A DNA stretch of 7,189 nt, from the NCBI GenBank assembly GCA_020024765.1, contig JAHHTG010000058.1:1-7189 (forward strand), in the 5' to 3' direction. Origin of the DNA: Thomasclavelia sp. (GTDB taxonomy: Bacteria; Bacillota_I; Bacilli_A; Erysipelotrichales; Erysipelotrichaceae). The notes under the pieces were generated by a model, which saw only the letters and a list, made by a program, of their open reading frames with translations, was not told where the DNA came from and did not search any database. Numbering within the stretch: position 1 is the stretch's first letter; each line of letters begins with the position of its first letter. Shown here in pieces: positions 1-4,963 of this stretch. Made by a program: the position numbers and the translations under genes.

Positions 1-24
1 TTGTATAGCTTAGTTCATAAATCA

Positions 25-48
25 ATGTGTCCAGGATTCTGGGTACAT
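25..48. repeat. Imperfect palindrome near the left edge
   Basis: Ten-base arms (25-34 and 39-48) flank a GATT loop. Read as plus-strand RNA, all ten positions pair if two G-U wobbles are allowed; read as minus-strand RNA there are two mismatches. It could therefore be a weak terminator or hairpin for a plus-strand gene lying left of the window, or the edge of a repeated element. The tract after it (ATCATTTT) is only a poor U-run. The sequence does not decide its role. Confidence 0.3.
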
Positions 49-107
49 ATCATTTTCCAAAGGTTTTATTTTTAATGCTAAATTTCTATGTACAGAATTT
101 GATTTAA

Positions 108-320
108 TTATTTTTTATATTGTTGATGATAAGCTTTAACAATAGGGTTTTCATCATTTTTGGAGTTACTATGACACAAATGTGCAACGCTACAACCGAT
201 GCATTGGCCATTGCAACCCGCTTTTTTCGCTTTGATGATTCCTCTTAATGCCAATATAATTATCACCATTACTACCGAAAAAACGATAATGTTTGCAATA
301 TTTGCACTGATCCATTCCAT
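108..320 (-). CDS. FeoB-associated Cys-rich membrane protein
   Basis: This is a 70-residue single-span membrane protein. A hydrophobic helix covers about residues 8-27 and is followed by a basic stretch (R26, K30, K32, K33), which by the positive-inside rule puts the C-terminus in the cytoplasm. A Cys cluster follows: C36, C40, C43 and C49, with H47 and H50 nearby. The CxxxCxxC...C spacing after a lone N-terminal helix is the pattern of the FeoB-associated Cys-rich membrane protein family (Pfam FeoB_associated). Members sit beside feoB and are presumed to help ferrous-iron uptake, possibly by binding metal at the inner face; their biochemistry is not well established. It is the last gene of the feo operon, 19 bases after the preceding small gene, with a good GGAG ribosome site ending seven bases before its ATG. 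No convincing terminator is seen after its TAA, so the transcript may run past the window edge. Confidence 0.85.
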   Translation of the reverse strand: MEWISANIANIIVFSVVMVIIILALRGIIKAKKAGCNGQCIGCSVAHLCHSNSKNDENPIVKAYHQQYKK

Positions 321-339
321 AGTTTTCTCCTATTATTAT

Positions 340-489
340 TTATCCGCAGCCACAACCACAACCACATCCGCAGTCATGATCACCGTCTTTTTTCTTACGG
401 CTGAATTTCTTCACCACTTTTGATAGTGAGTAAAGAATAATACTGGCAGCGATTGCGAATACGACGACGTTTGCTATAATAGCAGTCAT
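340..489 (-). CDS. Small membrane protein with a Cys-Gly repeat tail
   Basis: This short ORF encodes 49 residues, with ATG at 489-487 and TAA at 342-340. Residues 3-22 form one hydrophobic helix, followed by a strongly basic juxtamembrane stretch (K24, K27, K28, R31, K32-K34). The protein ends in D-rich residues and five alternating Cys-Gly pairs (C40, C42, C44, C46, C48). Three things support a real gene: a clear ribosome site (AAGGAAGTG, 495-503), a position 12 bases after the DtxR-type gene and 19 before the next gene on the same strand, and the same layout as that neighbour. The N-terminal helices even share an AN-x-x-VF-like run. By architecture and place it belongs with the FeoB-associated Cys-rich proteins, although its tail lacks the usual CxxC-type spacing. 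The tail probably faces the cytoplasm and could bind Fe(II) or another thiophilic metal; that function is inferred. Confidence 0.75.
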   Translation of the reverse strand: MTAIIANVVVFAIAASIILYSLSKVVKKFSRKKKDGDHDCGCGCGCGCG

Positions 490-501
490 TTAATCACTTC
501 C

Positions 502-888
502 TTAATTCTGTTTTAAGCCAGCATCATACTTAGCTTTAAGTTTTCTAAATGTTGCTTCACTTACGGCATGTTCCATTGCGCAAGCTTCGGCTAATGCTGT
601 ATTTTCATCGATTCCCGCTTCAATTAGGACATTGGTGAAGAACTCATGTCTTTCATTAAAACTTTCGGCAATTTTTTGACCTTTATTAGTCAAAGTTAAA
701 TAGCCTTCTTCATCTTTGGTTAAAAAATCATTTTGTTCAAGTTTTTTAAGTGCTTTACTAACACTTGCACGGCTAAAACCCATATAGACAGCTAAGTCAA
801 TTGAGCGTACAGGGCCAATTTCTTTTTGAACGCGTAGAATCCATTTAAGGTATTCTTCGCCAGATGCATTGATTTTATTCTTGTACAT
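502..888 (-). CDS. DtxR/MntR-family metal-dependent repressor
   Basis: This is a 128-residue regulator. The N-terminal winged helix-turn-helix covers about residues 8-70: E12-Y13-L14 begins the first helix, the recognition helix is around S39-L50, and the wing is at G62-Y63-L64. The metal-binding and dimerisation domain follows, at about 71-125. Visible ligands are H81 and the motif C103-x-x-E106-H107, which matches the Cys-x-x-Glu-His primary site of DtxR/IdeR; MntR has Glu where this has Cys. The position of the first-helix ligand (Met10 in DtxR, Asp8 in MntR) is occupied by E12. There is no C-terminal SH3-like domain, so it has the short MntR-like architecture. It is cotranscribed behind feoB and most likely represses this operon when Fe(II) is plentiful, though Mn(II) cannot be excluded. 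In-frame TAA codons immediately upstream fix this start. Its ribosome site (AGAGGT) lies unusually far away, about 14 bases, so initiation may be weak or coupled to feoB. Confidence 0.88.
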   Translation of the reverse strand: MYKNKINASGEEYLKWILRVQKEIGPVRSIDLAVYMGFSRASVSKALKKLEQNDFLTKDEEGYLTLTNKGQKIAESFNERHEFFTNVLIEAGIDENTALAEACAMEHAVSEATFRKLKAKYDAGLKQN

Positions 889-935
889 AGTCGTTTATTA
901 ATACCTCTTTTTATTAGCTATATTATATAACAAAA

Positions 936-2948
936 TTACATAACGAAGCGTAGAAGTTGGTATGCAACTAAGGCTACTACATATGCTGAACCCATTTGGA
1001 AAGCAATTGCTGTCCAAGTAAGTTTAGAAGTACCTAATTCTTTACGCATTGCACCGATTGATGAGAAGCAAGGACATGAAAGAATGAAGAAGCATAAGAA
1101 TGAAACAGCAGCAGCACCTGGTAACAATGTACCTAATGTTGCAACGTCGACAGCTTCAGCACCTAAGATGATACCTAATGTTGCAAGCATGTTATCCTTT
1201 GCAACATAACCAGTAATCATAGCAGCGATAATTTGCCATTTGCCAAATCCTAGTGGAGCGAAGATTGGTGCTAAGAAACGGCCGATATCGGCTAACATAC
1301 TTTGATCGATTGATGGAGCAACAGTTAGTGAGAATGTGAAGTACTTTAAGAACCATACGATAGTTGTAGTTACAACGATGATTGTAGTTAGTTTCTTGAA
1401 TAAAGCAACAATCTTTTCCCAAACGAAGTGCACGATGTTCTTAATTCTTGGAATCTTGTATTCAGGAAGTTCCATTACAAATGGAGCTGGTTTACCTTTT
1501 AGGAATGTGTGTTTTAAGAAGATACCACCAAGGATTACAAAACCAATAGAGATGATATAAACAAGAGGAGCAATCATAGCGTTTTCGCCAGCGAATAAAC
1601 TAACTACTAACATAACTGTAGGCATCATTGTTGCGCATGGAATGAAAGGAGTTAAGAAGATAGTCATCTTACGGTCATTTTCATCTTCGATTGTACGAGT
1701 AGCAGCAACGGCTTGAACTGTGCAACCAGTACCCAATAACATAGGGATGAATGATTTACCAGATAAACCAAAACGACGGAAGATACGGTCCATGATGAAT
1801 GTTACACGGGCCATGTAACCACATTCTTCTAGGATTGCTAAGAAGACGAATAGAATTGCTAAATAAGGAATGAAGGCTGCAACGATACCAACACCGAAGA
1901 CTAAACCATCAGATACCAACGATACTAACCAAGGTGCTACACCTAAGTTTGTAAGGGTAGTAGTTGTCCAAATCATAGCGCTAATTACATAACCAAATGT
2001 AATACCTACTAGTTTCTTACCTAAACCATTTGGATTTAAACATACATAGTAGATGTAGTAGATGATAAATAAGAAGATTGGCAATGCTAACCATTTGTTA
2101 GTTAAGACCTTATCAATCTTGTCAGATACTGATAATTTTTCAGTACGACGTTTTAAGATAACTTTATTAATGATTGATTTAATCCAAGCATAACGTTGTT
2201 CAGCGATAATACTATCGATTTCATCATCATATTTAGTTTCAAGTTCTTGGCGAGCTTTAGCACCACTAGTTAATACTGATTCTTCAACTTTAGCAGTTTC
2301 GATAAAGTTGCTATCGTTACCTAAAACTTTTAAACCATAGTAATCTTTAGCGGCTGTGTTTTTAAATGATTCAGTTTCAGCTGCAACTTTTTTGATTTCT
2401 TCAATCTTTTCTTCAACATCACTTGAGTACTTGAATGTATATGCGCCACAAGTTGTAGTGCCGTTTAATACAGCCATGATAGTCTCTTTTAATTGAGGAA
2501 GTCCTTCGTTGGTGATGGCAGAAATTTCACATACTGGACAGCCTAATTCTTTTGAAAGGGCAGCAGATGATAATTCTTCACCTTTGTTACGAACAACATC
2601 CATCATATTTAATGCAACAATGACTGGAGTACCAAGTTCGATTAGTTGTGTTGTTAAGTATAAGTTACGTTCAAGGTTAGAAGCATCAACGATATCGATA
2701 ATAACTTCTGGCTTTGAATTTAAGATATAATCACGAGAGATAATTTCTTCGTTTGAGTATGGTGATAAAGAATAAATACCAGGTAAATCCATCACACGGA
2801 TTTCTTCATTACCAATCTTTGTCTTACCTTCCTTTTTTTCAACTGTAACACCTGGCCAGTTACCAACGAATGCTGAACTACCAGTTAATGCGTTGAATAG
2901 TGTTGATTTACCACTATTAGGGTTACCTGCTAATGCGATATTTCTCAT
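936..2948 (-). CDS. feoB: Ferrous iron transporter FeoB
   Basis: This is a 670-residue inner-membrane Fe(II) transporter driven or gated by a cytoplasmic GTPase. The N-terminal G domain shows GNPNSGKS (8-15, P-loop), the switch I WPGVTVE (31-37), DLPG (54-57), NMMD (114-117) and SAIT (143-146). A charged helical linker matching the GDP-dissociation-inhibitor region spans about 170-270. Hydrophobic segments run from about 286 to the C-terminus. The two pore or gate regions are visible: GYMAR (377-381) leading to GTGCTVQA (406-413), and SCPC at 624-627 followed by AMRKELG. The length is shorter than the 773 residues of E. coli FeoB, and there is no cytoplasmic Cys-rich tail. The start is one base after the second feoA stop, with a GAGGTG ribosome site inside the end of that gene, so translation is probably coupled. 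The first gate motif departs from the common GCNVP form. No frameshift or internal stop is present. Confidence 0.97.
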   Translation of the reverse strand: MRNIALAGNPNSGKSTLFNALTGSSAFVGNWPGVTVEKKEGKTKIGNEEIRVMDLPGIYSLSPYSNEEIISRDYILNSKPEVIIDIVDASNLERNLYLTTQLIELGTPVIVALNMMDVVRNKGEELSSAALSKELGCPVCEISAITNEGLPQLKETIMAVLNGTTTCGAYTFKYSSDVEEKIEEIKKVAAETESFKNTAAKDYYGLKVLGNDSNFIETAKVEESVLTSGAKARQELETKYDDEIDSIIAEQRYAWIKSIINKVILKRRTEKLSVSDKIDKVLTNKWLALPIFLFIIYYIYYVCLNPNGLGKKLVGITFGYVISAMIWTTTTLTNLGVAPWLVSLVSDGLVFGVGIVAAFIPYLAILFVFLAILEECGYMARVTFIMDRIFRRFGLSGKSFIPMLLGTGCTVQAVAATRTIEDENDRKMTIFLTPFIPCATMMPTVMLVVSLFAGENAMIAPLVYIISIGFVILGGIFLKHTFLKGKPAPFVMELPEYKIPRIKNIVHFVWEKIVALFKKLTTIIVVTTTIVWFLKYFTFSLTVAPSIDQSMLADIGRFLAPIFAPLGFGKWQIIAAMITGYVAKDNMLATLGIILGAEAVDVATLGTLLPGAAAVSFLCFFILSCPCFSSIGAMRKELGTSKLTWTAIAFQMGSAYVVALVAYQLLRFVM

Positions 2949-2949
2949 T

Positions 2950-3174
2950 TTATAGCACCTCGATTTCTATATCTTGAGCGTCTTCTTTACGTACGCTTAG
3001 ATTGTACCAACGAACTTCGATTTCGATTGGGTCACCTAAAGGTGCAACCTTGATAACTTTGACTTCAACACCTTTTGTTAATCCCATTGAAACGAAACGT
3101 TGTTTTAGGATACCAGTAGTGTTAATTTTTTTAATTCGGCCAGTTTGACCAATGGCCAATTCTTTTAATGTCAT
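2950..3174 (-). CDS. feoA: FeoA domain protein (second, canonical type)
   Basis: This 74-residue protein is a single SH3-like FeoA domain. It opens with T2-L3-x-E-L then G-Q-x-G-R. The middle has the family core QRFVSMGLTKGVEVKV (about 25-40), then APLGDPIEIEVR (44-55) and a closing LSVRKEDAQDIEIE. This is the standard form of FeoA found next to feoB. FeoA is a small cytoplasmic protein thought to bind FeoB and support Fe(II) transport; its exact action is still debated. The gene starts nine bases after the first feoA, with a strong AGGAGGGG ribosome site, and its stop is one base before feoB. It differs clearly from the first FeoA, so the pair is not a recent duplication. Confidence 0.95.
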   Translation of the reverse strand: MTLKELAIGQTGRIKKINTTGILKQRFVSMGLTKGVEVKVIKVAPLGDPIEIEVRWYNLSVRKEDAQDIEIEVL

Positions 3175-3183
3175 TTTCCCCTC

Positions 3184-3393
3184 CTAGATTATTATTCTGC
3201 GTGCTAATTCTGTGCTAATTGCTAAAGTAACGCCTTTTACTTTAAGAATGATGTTTTCATCGACTTTATTGACGATTTGAACAACTTCTCCAACCACGAA
3301 GCCAAGATTTTGTAAATGGTTTTTCATTTTATCAGTTCCCTTAATATCTTTAATCACAACTTCTGTATCAACTTCAGCAAAGCAAATCGGCAT
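3184..3393 (-). CDS. FeoA domain protein (first, variant type)
   Basis: This 69-residue FeoA-family protein is the first gene of the operon. It begins M-P-I-C-F-A-E, then carries a KxIKGTDKMKNHLQNLGFVVGE-like core (residues 15-36) and closes with ILKVKGVTLAISTELARRI (49-67). The LGF-x-x-G turn and the final strand with an A-x-x-x-A-x-x-I helix fit the SH3-like FeoA fold. The sequence type is the one often seen as the leading FeoA in Clostridia-like feo operons, whereas the next gene has the APLGDP type. The ribosome site is ideal (AGGAGGA, eight bases before ATG). A leader hairpin 46-63 bases upstream could compete for that site. A role in FeoB function or assembly is inferred from family and context; whether the two FeoA proteins act together is unknown. 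Confidence 0.92.
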   Translation of the reverse strand: MPICFAEVDTEVVIKDIKGTDKMKNHLQNLGFVVGEVVQIVNKVDENIILKVKGVTLAISTELARRIII

Positions 3394-3438
3394 AAATAAT
3401 AATCCTCCTAATAAATAGTTACCAATAAACGCTGATTA

Positions 3439-3456
3439 ATGGAGGATTTCCTCCAT
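3439..3456 (-). promoter_or_regulatory. Leader hairpin upstream of the first feoA
   Basis: A perfect inverted repeat with seven-base arms (AUGGAGG and CCUCCAU in the minus-strand RNA) encloses an AAAU loop. It lies between the proposed promoter and the feoA ribosome site. The AUCCUCC run that forms most of the 3' arm (3447 down to 3441) is also exactly complementary to the feoA Shine-Dalgarno GGAGGAU (3408 down to 3402). The RNA could therefore switch between a local hairpin (site open) and a longer-range pairing (site closed). No U-run follows, so it is not a terminator. The structure is seen; the regulatory role is inferred. Confidence 0.5.
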
Positions 3457-3489
3457 GATAATTAACACATTTATTTAACTACTTATCTT

Positions 3490-3509
3490 ATGTTAGGGTG
3501 TCCTAACAT
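3490..3509. promoter_or_regulatory. DtxR-type operator candidate 1
   Basis: This is a perfect palindrome with eight-base arms, ATGTTAGG and CCTAACAT, around GTGT. The TTAGG/CCTAA half-sites resemble those of DtxR/IdeR boxes, although their separation (four bases) is shorter than between the outer half-sites of the classical 19-base box. It covers the -10 region of the proposed feo promoter, and the operon encodes a DtxR-family protein, so it is the best candidate for the autoregulatory site. Binding is inferred. Confidence 0.65.
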
Positions 3510-3519
3510 TATATGTCAA
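3490..3519 (-). promoter_or_regulatory. Probable feo operon promoter
   Basis: On the minus strand a perfect -35 TTGACA (3519-3514) is followed 18 bases later by TAACAT (3495-3490), a 4-of-6 match to the -10 consensus. The start site would fall near 3484, giving a leader of about 90 bases. A perfect TATAAT (3513-3508) directly after the -35 is an alternative -10, but it has no good -35 of its own. In either case the palindrome at 3490-3509 overlaps the -10 region, which suits repression by steric block. Confidence 0.55.
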
Positions 3520-3539
3520 TCATTTTAGACCCCATATTA

Positions 3540-3555
3540 GTTAGTGTACGCTAAC
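3540..3555. promoter_or_regulatory. DtxR-type operator candidate 2
   Basis: This 16-base near-palindrome, GTTAGTGTACGCTAAC, has a single mismatched base pair between its halves. It has the same GTTAG-6-CTAAC frame as the centre of candidate 1 and is identical to it at 12 of 16 positions. The two centres are 48 bases apart. It sits about 20 bases upstream of the proposed -35. It may be a secondary site for the same repressor or serve another start site further upstream. Confidence 0.55.
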
Positions 3556-3600
3556 GAGAAAAATATATAACAATTTTTAGGATATATTGCCATAAGGGTA

Positions 3601-3626
3601 AAGAAAAAGTCCGATTGCTCGGACTT
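3601..3626 (-). terminator. Rho-independent terminator of pepT
   Basis: On the minus strand a perfect eight-base-pair stem, AAGTCCGA paired with TCGGACTT around GCAA, is followed by a T-rich run (TTTTTCTT, counting the last bases of the stem). It begins ten bases after the pepT stop codon. It insulates the feo promoter region from pepT transcription and shows that pepT is not part of the feo operon. Confidence 0.88.
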
Positions 3627-3636
3627 GAATGAATTG

Positions 3637-4845
3637 TTATTCTTTAACTAATTCAATTAATAATTTAACCATGAATTCCATTTCGGAAATAACAGCATAC
3701 TCATATTTACCATGATAGTTACGACCACCAGTTCCAAGATTTGGACATAGAATACCTTTATAAGTTAATGCTGCACCATCTGTACCACCACGGATTGGTG
3801 AAGTTCTAGCGACAACTCCAAGATTAGCCATTGCATCTTTGACGCGATCAATAATTTCCATATGTGGTTCAATTAATGTGCGCATATTTTGGTAATTATC
3901 AGCAAATTCGATAGTAACTGTACCTTCACCATATTTCTTATTTAAAAATTCGGCAGCATTACGGAAATCGTTTTCTTGTTTACGAAGAAGATCTAAATCA
4001 TGATTTCTTAAAATATATTCCATCTTAGTTTCTTCGCAACCACCATTGATGCTACATAGGTGATTAAAACCTTCGTAGCCTTCTGTATAAGCTGGATTAT
4101 CAAAGACTGGTAATAAACCATTGAATTCAAAAGCGACTAATTGTGAGTTTAACATCTTGCCTTTAGCTGAACCTGGGTGAATGGAACGACCTTTGATGTA
4201 GACATTGGCCTCAGAAGCGTTAAAGTTTTCGAATTCGATGATATCGTGCTCACCACCATCAACGGTATAAGCGTAGTCAACCTTAAATTCATTGACATCA
4301 AAGTTTTCAGTACCACGTCCAACTTCTTCATCAGGAGTGAACGAGAAACTGACTGGACCATGTTTGAATTCTGGATGTTCCATAATATAAGCTAATAAGC
4401 TCATAATTTCTGCAACACCAGCTTTATCATCGGCTCCAAGCAATGTTGTACCATCAGTTACGATTAATTTTTGGTTAACATCTTTAGCGAGACTTTCAAA
4501 CATGTCTGGCCCCATTTTAATGCCAAGTTCTTCGTTAAGGATGATATCGCCACCCTTATAATCAATAATACTTGCTTTAACATTCTTACCAGTCATATCA
4601 GTGGCTGTATCCATATGAGATACGAAACCAATATGAGGTAAATCTTTGTCACTATTACTAGGGATGTGACCATAAATTGTGCAAGTATCGGATAATTTAA
4701 TATCCTTAATGCCTAGTTCTTCAAGTTCTTTCATTAGAAAGTGAGCTAAATCAAATTGTTTAGCTGTACTAGGACTTGTTAGACTATCATTGTCTGATTG
4801 TGTATCAAATTTAATATAATTTAAAAAGCGTTCAACAACGTTCAT
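3637..4845 (-). CDS. pepT: Peptidase T (tripeptide aminopeptidase)
   Basis: This 402-residue cytoplasmic di-zinc aminopeptidase of the M20 family removes the N-terminal residue from tripeptides, the last step of peptide use as amino-acid source. Its metal and catalytic motifs are intact: SHMDTATD (H77, D79), GADDKAG (D139), PDEEVGRG (E173, E174), VDGGE (D196) and NYHGKYE (H378). The small dimerisation or lid domain lies at about 208-320 and carries IHPGSAKGKM (222-231). RGGTDG at 352-357 is also typical of the family. Length is close to the 408 residues of E. coli PepT. The start is set by a textbook AAGGAGGA ribosome site (4853-4860). It is transcribed away from tex and ends at its own terminator, so it is probably a single-gene unit. 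No connection to iron uptake is apparent beyond position. Confidence 0.97.
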   Translation of the reverse strand: MNVVERFLNYIKFDTQSDNDSLTSPSTAKQFDLAHFLMKELEELGIKDIKLSDTCTIYGHIPSNSDKDLPHIGFVSHMDTATDMTGKNVKASIIDYKGGDIILNEELGIKMGPDMFESLAKDVNQKLIVTDGTTLLGADDKAGVAEIMSLLAYIMEHPEFKHGPVSFSFTPDEEVGRGTENFDVNEFKVDYAYTVDGGEHDIIEFENFNASEANVYIKGRSIHPGSAKGKMLNSQLVAFEFNGLLPVFDNPAYTEGYEGFNHLCSINGGCEETKMEYILRNHDLDLLRKQENDFRNAAEFLNKKYGEGTVTIEFADNYQNMRTLIEPHMEIIDRVKDAMANLGVVARTSPIRGGTDGAALTYKGILCPNLGTGGRNYHGKYEYAVISEMEFMVKLLIELVKE

Positions 4846-4963
4846 TGACGTGTCCTCCTTATATGCATATATTACACTATTTTAAAATTAAATGTATAAA
4901 AAATAATTTCAAGTCTTATATCTTGAGATTTAATTGATTAAAATATTGAAAGAGGTGTAATAC

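Noticed and set aside
80..100. AT-rich inverted repeat just after the last feo gene, as an operon terminator
   Set aside because: The seven-pair AT stem needs a bulge and is not followed by a U-run on the minus strand.
22..114. Minus-strand open frame after the last feo gene, ending at TGA near position 22
   Set aside because: It overlaps the end of the real gene, lacks a supported start and ribosome site, and is short enough to be chance.
199..423. Plus-strand reading frame of 74 codons opposite the small Cys-rich genes
   Set aside because: It is antisense to two genes with better signals, and its Thr-rich stretch is the complement of the Cys-Gly codons.
915..930. TATAAT-like sequence (minus strand) between feoB and the DtxR-type gene, a possible internal promoter
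   Set aside because: No acceptable -35 at 16-18 bases; an AT-rich gap produces such matches by chance.
1360..1390. Palindromic GTTGTA/TACAAC and repeated GTAGTTA inside feoB
   Set aside because: It is explained by codons for a Thr/Val/Ile-rich membrane helix; no spacing or context suggests a regulatory site.
3436..3456. Six-codon leader ORF (M-E-E-I-L-H, stop TAA) on the minus strand before feoA
   Set aside because: No ribosome site precedes it, and the ATG is a by-product of the hairpin arm. Not listed as a gene.
4846..4963. Divergent pepT and tex promoters
   Set aside because: Several TATA-like and TTGA-like strings occur on both strands, but no pair has good hexamers at 16-18 bases, so none is listed.
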